The position numbers and the translations under genes were made by a program. 64,000 nt of DNA, taken from NCBI RefSeq assembly GCF_003600835.1, contig NZ_NQYC01000001.1, forward strand, positions 1,116,001 to 1,180,000, given 5' to 3'. Of this stretch, positions 27,586-36,742 are shown piece after piece. Numbering within the stretch: the stretch's first letter is position 1; the number at the start of each line of letters is the position of its first letter. Below the pieces are notes generated by a model. The model did no database searches. It had not been told where the DNA came from and was given only the letters and a program-made list of their open reading frames with translations. Source of the stretch: Bacillus sp. PK3_68 (GTDB lineage: Bacteria > Bacillota > Bacilli > Bacillales > Domibacillaceae).

Positions 27586-28143
27586 TTAGGCACGAGAAAT
27601 ATAGCTTCCGTCATCTGTGTTAACAACAAGGACATCCCCTTCGTTAACGAAGAATGGAACTTGTACTGTTAATCCTGTTTCAACAGTTGCAGGTTTTGTT
27701 CCGCCTGAAGCGGTGTCGCCTTTAATGCCCGGCTCGGTTTCGATGACTTTTAGTTCAACCGTGTTTGGAAGATCTACTCCCAATGTTTCTGTTTGATACA
27801 TCATAATGGAAACTTCCATGTTTTCTTTTAAAAACTTCAGCTCATGTTCAATTTGAGAAGCAGGCAATTCAATCTGCTCATAAGACTCATTGTCCATGAA
27901 TACATGCTGGTCGCCATTTGCATATAAGTACTGCATTCTGCGGTGATCGATTTGTGCTTTTTCTACTTTTTCACCCGCACGGAATGTTTTTTCCTGAATG
28001 TTGCCGTTACGCAGGTTACGCAATTTAGAACGAACAAATGCCGCTCCTTTTCCAGGTTTAACGTGCTGGAAATCGACTACGCGCCAAAGGCCGCCGTCTA
28101 CCTCAATTGTTAAACCTGTACGAAAATCGTTTACTGAAATCAT
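27586..28143 (-). CDS. efp: Translation elongation factor P
   Basis: This factor relieves ribosome stalling at polyproline. The 185-residue protein has three beta-barrel domains: KOW-like domain I with the modification loop [12 protein letters not shown] (K32 at the tip), OB domain II and C-terminal OB domain III with [16 protein letters not shown]. Full length; 21 bases downstream of the aminopeptidase gene in the same direction. B. subtilis yqhV, which usually lies between efp and spoIIIAA, is absent here. Confidence 0.98.
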   Translation of the reverse strand: MISVNDFRTGLTIEVDGGLWRVVDFQHVKPGKGAAFVRSKLRNLRNGNIQEKTFRAGEKVEKAQIDHRRMQYLYANGDQHVFMDNESYEQIELPASQIEHELKFLKENMEVSIMMYQTETLGVDLPNTVELKVIETEPGIKGDTASGGTKPATVETGLTVQVPFFVNEGDVLVVNTDDGSYISRA

Positions 28144-28164
28144 GTTGTGTTTCCTCCTGTTTCC

Positions 28165-29226
28165 TTAAAGAATGAGTAAATCTTTTGTGGAATGCGTGAG
28201 CGTTTCATTGCCTGTTTCTGTAATCAACGTATCATCTTCAATGCGTACGCCGCCAATGCCTGGCAAATAGATGCCCGGCTCAACCGTAACGACCATTCCC
28301 GGCTCAAGAACCATATCAGAACGGAAAGAAAGCGCCGGCCCTTCGTGAACTTCAAGCCCAATGCCATGGCCGGTTGAATGGCCAAAATGCTCTCCGTACC
28401 CCTTTTGGGTAATATAATCGCGGGTAATAGCATCCGCTTCTTTGCCCGTCAGGCCTCCCTTGATCTGCTCCATCCCTTTTAACTGGGCATCCAGCACAAT
28501 CTGGTAAATTTCCTTCATTTGTTCGGACGGTTCTCCGACTGCAATGGTCCGGGTAATGTCGGAAACATACCCTTGATAATAAGCCCCGTAATCCAATGTC
28601 ACCATATCGCCTTTTTCAATCACCTTATCGCTTGCTACACCGTGAGGCAAAGCTGAGCGTTTGCCGGAAGCTACAATCGTATCAAAAGATGAAGAGGTTG
28701 CCCCCCATTTTCTCATGAAGAATTCCAGCTCATTTGAAACCTCCAGCTCAGTCATGCCCGGCTGGATAAATTCAATGATATGTTTAAAGGCTGCATCAGC
28801 GATATCGGCCGCTTCCTTTAATATCTTAATCTCTGAATTATCCTTAATCAAGCGCAATTTTTCAATCATTTCGCTTGTAGGGACTAATTCATCTTTAAAG
28901 AGACCTTTGAGCGTTTCATAAGTTTGGAAAGTTGTATATGCTTTTTCAAATCCAAGGCGTTTGATTCCTTGCTTTTCAGCTTGCGCGGCTGCCTCTTCGT
29001 ACAACGTTCCCTTATGCTGAACTATCTCAAATCCCTCTGCTTGTTTCCCGGCTTGCTCCATGTATCGAAAATCGGTAATAAAAATAGCTTTCTCTTCGGA
29101 AATAAGCGCTGCTCCTGCAGATCCTGTGAAGTTCGTCAGGTAACGGCGATTATAAGGACTCATCACGAGCAAACCATCAATTCCCTCTTTTTTCATCTGC
29201 GTGCGCAGCTTCTCTATTTTAATCAT
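28165..29226 (-). CDS. yqhT: M24-family Xaa-Pro peptidase
   Basis: This cytoplasmic metallopeptidase cleaves peptides with proline in the second position. The 353 residues contain an N-terminal creatinase-like domain (about 1-130) and a pita-bread catalytic domain with metal ligands in TLDYGAYYQGYVSDITRT (two Asp), GHSTGHGIGLEVHE (His), VTVEPGIYLPG (Glu) and VRIEDD (Glu). All ligands are present. It is upstream of efp in a common Firmicutes arrangement linking proline-peptide turnover and EF-P. Confidence 0.95.
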   Translation of the reverse strand: MIKIEKLRTQMKKEGIDGLLVMSPYNRRYLTNFTGSAGAALISEEKAIFITDFRYMEQAGKQAEGFEIVQHKGTLYEEAAAQAEKQGIKRLGFEKAYTTFQTYETLKGLFKDELVPTSEMIEKLRLIKDNSEIKILKEAADIADAAFKHIIEFIQPGMTELEVSNELEFFMRKWGATSSSFDTIVASGKRSALPHGVASDKVIEKGDMVTLDYGAYYQGYVSDITRTIAVGEPSEQMKEIYQIVLDAQLKGMEQIKGGLTGKEADAITRDYITQKGYGEHFGHSTGHGIGLEVHEGPALSFRSDMVLEPGMVVTVEPGIYLPGIGGVRIEDDTLITETGNETLTHSTKDLLIL

Positions 29227-29242
29227 TAGTTTCTCCCTTCCC

Positions 29243-29674
29243 TTAGATATGTATAAGTGCCTGTAAAGCTAGTTCATAACCGATAAACCCTAGACCGGCA
29301 ATTTGCCCAGCGGCTACAGGCGCTATGACTGAATGCTCACGGAAGGGCTCACGGCTATGAATATTGCTGATATGCACTTCGATGACCGGTACAGAAATAG
29401 ACGCAACCGCATCTCTAATTGCATAACTGTAATGAGTAAAGGCCCCCGGGTTAAAGATGATGCCATCCATTTTTTCATCAGCAGCTAGATGAATTCTGTC
29501 AATTAATTCTCCTTCATGATTAGACTGAAACGCGCTGATAAATGCTCCTAACTCTTTTCCTCTAGCTATAATACGGCTTTCTAGGTCTTGCAGGGTTTCA
29601 CTGCCGTAAATCTCCGGCTCTCGTTTCCCCAGCCGGTTCAAATTTGGTCCGTTCAATAAGAGGATGCTCTTCAT
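29243..29674 (-). CDS. aroQ: Type II 3-dehydroquinate dehydratase
   Basis: It converts 3-dehydroquinate to 3-dehydroshikimate in the shikimate pathway. The 143-residue protein has the type II signature LLLNGPNLNRLGKREPEIYG with catalytic Y23, QSNHEGELIDRIH, NPGAFTHYSYAIRDA and VIEVHISNIHSRE with the catalytic histidine. The ATG at 29674 follows GGAGAGATTAC; an in-frame GTG seven codons earlier lacks a site. Equivalent to B. subtilis yqhS. Confidence 0.95.
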   Translation of the reverse strand: MKSILLLNGPNLNRLGKREPEIYGSETLQDLESRIIARGKELGAFISAFQSNHEGELIDRIHLAADEKMDGIIFNPGAFTHYSYAIRDAVASISVPVIEVHISNIHSREPFREHSVIAPVAAGQIAGLGFIGYELALQALIHI

Positions 29675-29741
29675 GTAATCTCTCCGCTCCACCAATTTAG
29701 TTACATGAATATTTTAACATATTTAAAATTACAAAAACTAC

Positions 29742-30251
29742 TTAGCCGTTTGCCTTTTTCCGCTCATTTAATCTTTTTTCTTTCAAAAGATGTTGTTCAT
29801 ACCCATAGGAAATCGAATAGCCGATAAATAGCCCGTAAAGGATTAACAGACAAATAGTTGTGGACAATGTATTGACGTTTAATTTTTGCCAAGAAGGAAT
29901 ACTAGCGAGAAGTGGATGGATAATCACAAATAAGAAAACCCAAATCGCCGCGCCAAAGAGCACGCCCGACCAGATCGTTTTACTTTTCCTCAGCAAGAAA
30001 TAATACACTATGGCTAGGAGTAGTGATATTCCTGTATGGAATATCAGGCCAGATAGTACTTTCCAGAAACCGCTGTGAATTTTTGGAATATTGACATATG
30101 TAACGACCGCATTGATGTCGATCGTCATAAAATGAAAGTAAGCAGCAAATTGCGCAAGGCCACCCCATATTATCCCGCCGAACAGGCCGATCACTAATGC
30201 GTAACTTAAAGGAAATTCTGCTTTGTGCTCTTTTTCCCGCTTGTTCACCAT
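29742..30251 (-). CDS. yqhR: YqhR family membrane protein
   Basis: This protein of unknown function has 169 residues with four predicted membrane helices (about 17-38, 60-87, 95-116, 128-147) and charged ends (KREKEHK at the N-terminus, KEKRLNERKK at the C-terminus). Text such as FGGIIWGGLAQFAAYFHF is typical of YqhR. It is divergent from yqhQ, as in B. subtilis. Function not assigned. Confidence 0.88.
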   Translation of the reverse strand: MVNKREKEHKAEFPLSYALVIGLFGGIIWGGLAQFAAYFHFMTIDINAVVTYVNIPKIHSGFWKVLSGLIFHTGISLLLAIVYYFLLRKSKTIWSGVLFGAAIWVFLFVIIHPLLASIPSWQKLNVNTLSTTICLLILYGLFIGYSISYGYEQHLLKEKRLNERKKANG

Positions 30252-30395
30252 CCTACACCTCCAAAAATGAGTTAAAGCATTATAAAAAAAGATTACTAAG
30301 TGATTCAGCTTTTATTTTTGCTTAATAAGGGATAGAATATGTATATAGAAGCTTTTTACATTTTTACATCTGTTAATAATGAAAGAGGGTATAAG

Positions 30396-31340
30396 ATGAG
30401 TGAGCAAAAGCCAGTTTATGGCGGGCAGGCACTGGTAGAAGGCGTTATGTTTGGAGGAAAACACCATACGGTAACAGCCATTCGCCGCAAAGACCGTTCA
30501 ATTGAATTCTTTCATTTGCCAAGAGCACCTAAACCTGCTTTGCAGAAGTTGAAAAAAATCCCATTTTTACGCGGCATTTTTGCGATCCTGGATTCAGCAG
30601 CGACCGGCTCTAAGCATTTAAATTTTGCACAGGAACGCTATGATTTGGATCCGGATGAAGATGGTCAAATAAATGAGGCGGCAGAACCTTCAAAATGGAC
30701 GATGGTTCTTGGCGTAGCTGCTATCGGCATTCTGTCGTTTTTGTTTGGAAAATTTATCTTTACACTTGTTCCAGTCTTTCTTGCGGAACTTACCCGCCCT
30801 ATTTTCTCGGGCAATTTTGCGCAAATCCTAGTTGAAGGCTTTTTCAAGCTAGTTCTCCTGCTTGTTTATATTTACTTAATCTCTTTAACTCCACTCATCA
30901 AACGAGTGTTTCAATATCATGGAGCTGAGCATAAGGTAATTAATGCGTTTGAAAGCGGGCAACCACTAACAGTGAAAAACGTGCAGGCTGCCTCGCGTCT
31001 CCATTATCGCTGTGGATCAAGCTTCATTTTGTTCACTGTGATTGTTGGTATCTTCATTTATATGCTCGTTCCGACTGATCCACTTTACGTCAGGGTATTA
31101 AACAGAATCGCTCTTATTCCGGTCGTTCTCGGCATCTCATTTGAAGTGTTGCAGCTGACAAATAAACTTCGGGATATTCCTATTCTTCGCTATCTTGGCT
31201 ATCCCGGCTTATGGCTTCAGCTGTTAACAACAAAAGAGCCGGAAGATGATCAAGTGGAAGTAGCAATCGCTTCATTTGAAAAATTACTAGCAATAGAAGA
31301 AAGAACGAAAAGGGGATTAAGTACAGAGGAAATTGTCTAA
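30396..31340 (+). CDS. yqhQ: DUF1385 family membrane protein YqhQ
   Basis: This conserved protein of unknown function has 314 residues: a cytosolic N-terminal part with the DUF1385 signature VYGGQALVEGVMFGGK, then membrane helices (about 105-150, 155-180, 215-240) and the conserved YHGAEHKVINAFE and ASRLHYRCGSSF. The ATG at 30396 has GAAAGAGGG upstream; in-frame codons before it include no ribosome site. Homologues are often next to peptide-release or prfA genes in other Gram-positives. Function unknown. Confidence 0.92.
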   Translation: MSEQKPVYGGQALVEGVMFGGKHHTVTAIRRKDRSIEFFHLPRAPKPALQKLKKIPFLRGIFAILDSAATGSKHLNFAQERYDLDPDEDGQINEAAEPSKWTMVLGVAAIGILSFLFGKFIFTLVPVFLAELTRPIFSGNFAQILVEGFFKLVLLLVYIYLISLTPLIKRVFQYHGAEHKVINAFESGQPLTVKNVQAASRLHYRCGSSFILFTVIVGIFIYMLVPTDPLYVRVLNRIALIPVVLGISFEVLQLTNKLRDIPILRYLGYPGLWLQLLTTKEPEDDQVEVAIASFEKLLAIEERTKRGLSTEEIV

Positions 31341-31386
31341 TATGTAAATAACAGCTTATTTAACAGCTCGTTAGGAGGTGGCTTTT

Positions 31387-31755
31387 TTGACAATCCGGTC
31401 AGTCATTGCCTATACACTCATGGGACTCGCTGCCATTGGCTTAATTTCCATGCTGCTTTATTCACCTGGAGCTTTGGCACGGCAGCTTATTATTCTCGCG
31501 GTTACTGCTGTAGTTATTTATTTCATTTACCGTCTAGTCATTCGCAAAAGACTTGGCGGTGGTACGGAAGACAAGGCCTTTGCTAAAGCAGCAAAAGAGT
31601 CAAAGAAAAGACTGCAAAAGCAAAAGCGCCCAAAACCTTCTTCTCCCTCAACGGTTTCCTCGAAAAAGAAAAAACCGTTTCGCCGAAAAAGAACGAAGCA
31701 TTTAACGGTGATTGAAGGAAAGAAAGGCAAAAAAAATAACCGGGCATCTTCTTAA
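31387..31755 (+). CDS. yqhP: YqhP / SA1362 family small membrane protein
   Basis: This 122-residue protein has two N-terminal membrane helices (about 5-24 and 31-49) followed by a strongly basic lysine/arginine-rich tail (KKKKPFRRKRTKHL). The start chosen is TTG at 31387, 6 bases after AGGAGGTG; a GTG three codons earlier lies inside that ribosome site. It follows yqhQ by 46 bases. Function unknown. Confidence 0.8.
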   Translation: MTIRSVIAYTLMGLAAIGLISMLLYSPGALARQLIILAVTAVVIYFIYRLVIRKRLGGGTEDKAFAKAAKESKKRLQKQKRPKPSSPSTVSSKKKKPFRRKRTKHLTVIEGKKGKKNNRASS

Positions 31756-31764
31756 CTCCCGGTT
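31729..31764 (-). terminator. Terminator of yqhO (overlapping the yqhP 3' end)
   Basis: AACCGGG / CCCGGTT stem followed by ATTTTTTT on the minus strand, 2 bases past the yqhO stop. The stem overlaps the last codons of yqhP, and there is no T run on the plus strand. Confidence 0.75.
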
Positions 31765-31765
31765 G

Positions 31766-32638
31766 TCAGTAACACCATCTTTTTAAAAATGCCTCTGTAT
31801 ATCCGCGCCCTATTTGAATGAGGGCGTCTTTTTTTTCGTCTGATAAGCTAAAATCCGTTACGGCGGTACCCTCTACCGGAATAAACACAATGTTTCTTGC
31901 ATGCCTTTTAGAAATATACCGCGCATCGTGGGCGTCCTTCATCGTATGAAAAATGGCACCAAATAAATCCGCTCCATTGGTTACTTGTCTCGGCATTTGC
32001 ATCGTTCGTGTACTTAACTTAATCCCAAGTACAGGGCGCTTTTGCTTTTTTTCTTCATCGAACAGCCAAAGCGGAAAGTTGCTCAGCATTCCGCCGTCCA
32101 AGATGAGTGCTTTGCCATTTGGTACAGACAGTTTGACAGGCTGAAAGAAATAAGGAAGCGTACAGCTCATCCGCACCGCCCGGGCAATCGGAAAAGAATG
32201 AGGGTTAATTCTGTAAGCAGGCAAGTCATCAGGTAAAGTAAGTATCCGCCCGTTTGTAATATCAGCGGTTACAACTCGTAAGGCTCCTGGTGCCAGGTCG
32301 CCGAAGGAACGAATTCCTTTTTGCCTAAGCAAGCCATCCAGCCATTGTTCCAGCTTTTTCCCTTTGTACAAGCCAAGTGTAAAATAAATCTTCAGCCAGC
32401 GAACAAACGGTAGATCAAATAATGTATCGTCAAGCAGATCCTCTCCCTCTACTTCTTTTATTGCCCTCTTTAACTCTGCACTCGTGTAACCCGCTGCAAT
32501 CAAAGCGGCCATAATTGCTCCGGCACTCGTCCCTGCCACTCTTACGAACCGTAAGCCTTGGCTTTCGATTGCCTCGTAAGCGCCGACGAGTGCGAATCCT
32601 TTAATTCCGCCGCCAGAAAAAACGCCGTCAATTCTCAT
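31766..32638 (-). CDS. yqhO: Patatin-like phospholipase family protein
   Basis: A Ser-Asp dyad lipid hydrolase candidate with 290 residues. Visible motifs: oxyanion loop GGGIKGFA (9-16), nucleophile G-T-S-A-G with S38, and the catalytic aspartate in ILDGGMLSNFPL. No signal peptide. It converges on yqhQ-yqhP, as in B. subtilis yqhO. The substrate is unknown. Confidence 0.92.
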   Translation of the reverse strand: MRIDGVFSGGGIKGFALVGAYEAIESQGLRFVRVAGTSAGAIMAALIAAGYTSAELKRAIKEVEGEDLLDDTLFDLPFVRWLKIYFTLGLYKGKKLEQWLDGLLRQKGIRSFGDLAPGALRVVTADITNGRILTLPDDLPAYRINPHSFPIARAVRMSCTLPYFFQPVKLSVPNGKALILDGGMLSNFPLWLFDEEKKQKRPVLGIKLSTRTMQMPRQVTNGADLFGAIFHTMKDAHDARYISKRHARNIVFIPVEGTAVTDFSLSDEKKDALIQIGRGYTEAFLKRWCY

Positions 32639-32816
32639 ACTCCCTTCTCTCCTCTTTTATTTTCTTTTTATATGTGTAAGCGGCGAAAGCTTGGACTAGA
32701 CGAAAATCTTAAAGTTCCGTTCAGAATCGATAGCTTTCTTGCCCATTCAAAATTCACTATGTATGATTTCCTATAAAGAAAGCCCCTTCTTCCTTCCAAA
32801 GGAAACAAATCACTAA

Positions 32817-32852
32817 TAAAAAACAACCCCTCCACAGAGTGGGGGGTTGTTT
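32817..32852 (-). terminator. Terminator of nrdJ
   Basis: AACAACCCC / GGGGTTGTT stem with a short loop, followed by T6 on the minus strand, 17 bases after the nrdJ stop. Confidence 0.9.
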
Positions 32853-32868
32853 CAAACAAATTAACTTT

Positions 32869-35430
32869 TTACAGGCCGCATTTCAATTGAGCGCCACAGT
32901 TCGTACATGTGTTGCAACCACCCATTTCTTCTACTGTTCCCTTACGGCAGACTGGACATGTATTGCCGACCTCACTACCGATAGTCACATTAGTAGAGCG
33001 AATTTCTTGAATGGTATCAACAAGCACGACATGATTCTCATGTTCTTTTGTTTTTGTTTCCTCTTGTTCATCAAAGCTGTTTTCTTCCGCTTTCAATGTC
33101 AGTACTTGTGAATCACGGCTGCCGTCTACGTATACGGTACCGCCTTTTGCGCCACCTTTATAAAGACGCTCGTACACTTTTTCCACCTGCTCGACTGTAT
33201 AACCGCGCGGAGCGTTTACTGTTTTCGAAATCGAGCTGTCAATCCAACGCTGAATGACACACTGAACATCCGCATGTGCTTCCGGAGCAAGGCTCATAGC
33301 CGTTACAAACCATTCTGGCAATTTGTCTGGATCCGCCTCCGGATGACGATCTAAGTATTCTTTTACAATATCTGCCTTCACTTCAATAAACTTGCCTAAA
33401 CGTCCGCTGCGATAGTACGTAAAGGAAAAGTAAGGCTCTAAACCAGTAGACACTCCCACCATCGTTCCAGTGGAACCTGTTGGGGCAACCGTTAGAAGGT
33501 GTGAGTTTCGAATACCATTTTCAAGAATAGACTCACGGACGTCTTCTGGCATTTTTTTCATATAACCTGTGTCGATAAATGCCTGGCGTAAACGGTTTGT
33601 CTCTTCCTTTGTCTCTCCTTCAAGGAAAGGAAAGCTGCCTTTTTCTTTAGCCAATTCAACAGAAGTTCTATAGGCTGTTGTAGCGATCGTTTCGAATACT
33701 TTATCTACGAGCTCGTTTCCTTCTGGTGAGCCGTATTCTTTCTCGCAGTAAATTAATAAGTCAGCAAGTCCCATAACGCCCAAGCCGACACGGCGCTCGC
33801 CAAGTGCTTGTTTTTTGTTTTCCTCCAAGAAGTAAGGAGTCGCATCGATCACATTATCTTGCATTCTTACTCCTGTGCGGACGGTTTCTTTCAGCTTTTC
33901 AAAATTAACTGTTTTTGTTTCTTTGTCTGCCATTTCTGCCAGGTTCACTGCCGCTAAGTTACAGACGGAAAACGGTGCGAGCGGTTGCTCTCCACATGGA
34001 TTTGTCGCTACTACTTGTTGGCCATATGCCTTAGCATTCGTCATGTCGTTAGCATTATCAATAAAGAAAATGCCTGGTTCCGCGGAGTATGTTGCACAAA
34101 CATTGATCAAGTTCCATAGTTCGCGAGCCTTGATCTTACGGTATGTACGCACGGCATGTCCTTGTTTCTCCCATTCGCGTACATCGCCGACTTTATGCCA
34201 ATTTTCATTGTAATAGGCCATTTCTTCTTTGCTGTACGTTTCTACGGACGGGAAGCGCAATTCATATTCCGTATCTTTCTCGACTGCCTCCATGAATTCT
34301 TTCGTTAAGCAAATGGAGATGTTAGCTCCTGTTAAAAATTCAGGATTATGGACAGTATATGTTCCGCCTGTTCGTAACTTCTCTTCTGCTTCTTTAATAA
34401 TTTCAGCACTGAAGCCACCATAGCCAGGGATGTTTTTATAATTTACAACGCCCTGATACATCGCTTCTTCGCGTTCAGTGAGCGGTTTGAAGTTCAACTT
34501 GTCCTTCGCCGCTTTTTTGATCTGTTCGTCTTCTGTATTTTCAAGCAAATAGCGTAAAATACGCGGATTTTGCATTTTGGAAATGATAAATTCTACAATA
34601 TCTGGATGCCAGTCGGCTAACATAATCATTTGAGCACCGCGTCTCGATCCGCCCTGCTCAACAAGGTGTGTCAGTTTCGCAATGTCATCCAACCAAGAAA
34701 CAGATCCGGATGATTTTCCGTTAACGCCTTTGGCAAGCGTGTTGCGCGGACGAAGGGTAGAACCGTTCGTGCCGACACCGCCGCCGCGGCTCATAATTTC
34801 CATTACTTGCTTACGATGTTCAGAAATGCCTTCGCGTGAATCAGGAACAAACGGCATAACGTAACAGTTAAAGTAAGTTACATCCGTCTGTGCTCCCGCT
34901 CCATAAAGAACACGCCCCGCTGGAATAAAGTTTAAGTTCACAAGCTCTTGATAAAATTTCTCGAACCACTCTTTTCGCTTCTCTTCAGTTTTTTCTACAG
35001 AGGCAAGACCTGTTGCGTTTCGCTTAGCAATTTGCTCGTAATAAATTTCCAGAGGCTTTTCAATCACATCAAGAGGACGGCGAATGAGGCCTGTTTCCTG
35101 TTCTGCGGGGTCATCTAGGGCCCCACGGAATTCTTCATCGACAAGCACCTCTGCTTTTTTCTTCTGCCAGTCAATGCTAGTAATGAAGCCAATTCCCCGT
35201 GCCGGGAACTTTGGATCCTCTTTAATCGTTAACACAACAAAATCGCCTTCCGTTAACGTGACTTTCTCTGTGTCTTTAAACGAATAGCGGTCGATCATTA
35301 CAAGACGTGAAACCCCTTTATGAGTGATTTTCATATCAGAGGTGACAGGATGAACTTGAGGGAAGACGCTGATGTCTTTGTTCAATCTGTCGATGTTGAG
35401 GGACATATTCTTTTGTGACGCAACAGACAT
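32869..35430 (-). CDS. nrdJ: Class II (adenosylcobalamin-dependent) ribonucleotide reductase
   Basis: It reduces ribonucleotides to deoxyribonucleotides using vitamin B12 radical chemistry, independent of oxygen. The 853 residues have the ten-stranded barrel signatures RVLYGAG, GGGVGTNGSTLRP, NPCGEQPLAPFSVCNLAAVNL and TVAPTGSTGTM, and a C-terminal zinc-ribbon-like tail with CPVC, CNTCTNC and the redox C-G-L end. The ATG at 35430 follows AAAGGAGCTG; an upstream in-frame extension is rejected. It is not present at this place in B. subtilis. Tandem NrdR boxes lie 80-130 bases upstream. Confidence 0.95.
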   Translation of the reverse strand: MSVASQKNMSLNIDRLNKDISVFPQVHPVTSDMKITHKGVSRLVMIDRYSFKDTEKVTLTEGDFVVLTIKEDPKFPARGIGFITSIDWQKKKAEVLVDEEFRGALDDPAEQETGLIRRPLDVIEKPLEIYYEQIAKRNATGLASVEKTEEKRKEWFEKFYQELVNLNFIPAGRVLYGAGAQTDVTYFNCYVMPFVPDSREGISEHRKQVMEIMSRGGGVGTNGSTLRPRNTLAKGVNGKSSGSVSWLDDIAKLTHLVEQGGSRRGAQMIMLADWHPDIVEFIISKMQNPRILRYLLENTEDEQIKKAAKDKLNFKPLTEREEAMYQGVVNYKNIPGYGGFSAEIIKEAEEKLRTGGTYTVHNPEFLTGANISICLTKEFMEAVEKDTEYELRFPSVETYSKEEMAYYNENWHKVGDVREWEKQGHAVRTYRKIKARELWNLINVCATYSAEPGIFFIDNANDMTNAKAYGQQVVATNPCGEQPLAPFSVCNLAAVNLAEMADKETKTVNFEKLKETVRTGVRMQDNVIDATPYFLEENKKQALGERRVGLGVMGLADLLIYCEKEYGSPEGNELVDKVFETIATTAYRTSVELAKEKGSFPFLEGETKEETNRLRQAFIDTGYMKKMPEDVRESILENGIRNSHLLTVAPTGSTGTMVGVSTGLEPYFSFTYYRSGRLGKFIEVKADIVKEYLDRHPEADPDKLPEWFVTAMSLAPEAHADVQCVIQRWIDSSISKTVNAPRGYTVEQVEKVYERLYKGGAKGGTVYVDGSRDSQVLTLKAEENSFDEQEETKTKEHENHVVLVDTIQEIRSTNVTIGSEVGNTCPVCRKGTVEEMGGCNTCTNCGAQLKCGL

Positions 35431-35511
35431 AATCACAGCTCCTTTTCTTCTACATATTTCACGGTCATTCAAACATTATATACCCATGCTTTGTGACTAA
35501 AAACTAAACAA

Positions 35512-35527
35512 ACACAATATATTGTGT
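35512..35527 (-). promoter_or_regulatory. NrdR box 1 upstream of nrdJ
   Basis: ACACAATATATTGTGT is a perfect 16-base palindrome equal to the NrdR consensus. It lies within a longer ACAAACACAATATATTGTG palindrome, about 82 bases before nrdJ. NrdR represses ribonucleotide reductase genes when dATP/ATP is high. Confidence 0.85.
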
Positions 35528-35544
35528 TTGTTTTTCTTGATACA

Positions 35545-35560
35545 TTACTATATATTGAGT
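35545..35560 (-). promoter_or_regulatory. NrdR box 2 upstream of nrdJ
   Basis: TTACTATATATTGAGT is an imperfect second copy, 33 bases centre to centre from box 1 (about three helical turns), matching the tandem spacing normal for NrdR. It overlaps the -10 of a possible promoter whose -35 is TTGACA at 35576-35581. Confidence 0.7.
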
Positions 35561-35700
35561 TAAAAACATTTTTTTGTCAAGCCGAAAAACGGCTGCCTTC
35601 AGCAATAAAAACGAGGTTTCACTAAGGAAAACAGCAATATTACCGGCATAAGAAAAATTTTCAAGCTTGCTCTTTGTTCCACTTATTTTCTTTTTTTCGC

Positions 35701-35736
35701 AAAAAAAGAGAACAAGCCTAAAGGCTAGTTTCTCTT
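35701..35736 (-). terminator. Terminator of lipM
   Basis: AGAGAACAAGCCT / AGGCTAGTTTCTCT stem (one mismatch) followed by T7 on the minus strand, just after the lipM stop. Confidence 0.85.
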
Positions 35737-35748
35737 CCGCCTGATGAT

Positions 35749-36585
35749 TCATCTTTTAAAATTCCATTCATCTGAAGCGTATTTTTCCTTCGCGAGCTGT
35801 TCAATATAAGCAATTTCCTCTGCAGTAAACTCATATGGCTGAAGTTCTACTCCAAGCCCTTCCTCAAATCCTTTTTTGAAGGCTGTCCCAGCCATATCAT
35901 AAGTCACCTTATGGGGACTGATCGCATTGATGGCAACCGCTTTGCTTTTAAACGCCCGTTGCATCCGCTCTTTCACGCGCTCATTTGGATAGGTAAATAA
36001 GCTAAACAATTTGTCTTCATCAAGATCCAACAAAATAGACCCGTGCTGCAAGATAACACCTTTTTGCCTTGTTTGTGCACTTCCTGCTACCTTCCGGCCT
36101 TCAACTACAAGTTCATACCAGCTAGGTGCATCAAAGCAGACCGAAGAGCGCGGGTTCTTTAAACTGTTCTTCTCTTCGTCTGTCCGGGGAACAGCAAAGT
36201 AAGCCTCCAGTCCAAGATGATGGAATCCTTTTAAAATCCCCTCAGATATGACTCGGTATGCCTCTGTTACACCTGCAGGCATGTTCGGATGCTCTTCCGT
36301 CACGATCACACTGTACGTCAGTTCATGCTCATGAAGCACGCCTCTTCCGCCGGTTGGACGACGGACAAAACCGAGGCCATGCTGTTTTACCGCATCCAGA
36401 TCTATTTCTTTTGTCGCTTTTTGAAAATAGCCGATTGACAACGCAGCCGGTTCCCAGCCATAAAAACGAATAACTGGCGGGATTTTTCCCTCGCTATGCC
36501 ATTCCAGCAGCGCCTCATCCATTGCCATATTGAACTCTGCTGTTTGGCGTCCGGAATCAACAAATTTCCAAATCTCTTTTTCCAT
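35749..36585 (-). CDS. lipM: Octanoyl-[GcvH]:protein N-octanoyltransferase LipM
   Basis: It moves octanoyl groups from ACP to the GcvH protein, the first step of lipoate synthesis in Bacillus. The 278-residue length equals that of B. subtilis LipM. Motifs include [19 protein letters not shown], the acyl-carrying C150 in [12 protein letters not shown] and [11 protein letters not shown] with the conserved lysine. The ATG at 36585 starts MEKEIWKF after AAGGGCGG. The products serve the glycine cleavage operon next door and the Bkd complex at the left end. Confidence 0.95.
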   Translation of the reverse strand: MEKEIWKFVDSGRQTAEFNMAMDEALLEWHSEGKIPPVIRFYGWEPAALSIGYFQKATKEIDLDAVKQHGLGFVRRPTGGRGVLHEHELTYSVIVTEEHPNMPAGVTEAYRVISEGILKGFHHLGLEAYFAVPRTDEEKNSLKNPRSSVCFDAPSWYELVVEGRKVAGSAQTRQKGVILQHGSILLDLDEDKLFSLFTYPNERVKERMQRAFKSKAVAINAISPHKVTYDMAGTAFKKGFEEGLGVELQPYEFTAEEIAYIEQLAKEKYASDEWNFKR

Positions 36586-36742
36586 GATGATTGCCGCCCT
36601 TTTTATGATAAATTCACCCACTTAGTGTATCAAAAGCAGAGACAAAAACAAAGAGTTATCACTCGTTTATTTCTTTTGATTCTTCCTTTCCCCACGTTTA
36701 TAATAGATAACAGTGCATGTTTACAAGGAAGGGGTGTATCCA

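Noticed and set aside
32640-32816. Possible small gene between yqhO and nrdJ
   Set aside because: The short frames there have no ribosome site; I see only the yqhO upstream region and the nrdJ terminator.
35431-35700. Cobalamin riboswitch in front of the B12-dependent reductase
   Set aside because: No B12-box or long structured leader is visible; the region is explained by NrdR boxes and an AT-rich promoter.
35504-35752. 82-codon minus-strand ORF between lipM and nrdJ
   Set aside because: It runs through the lipM terminator, a probable nrdJ promoter and both NrdR boxes; it has no ribosome site and no recognisable protein text.
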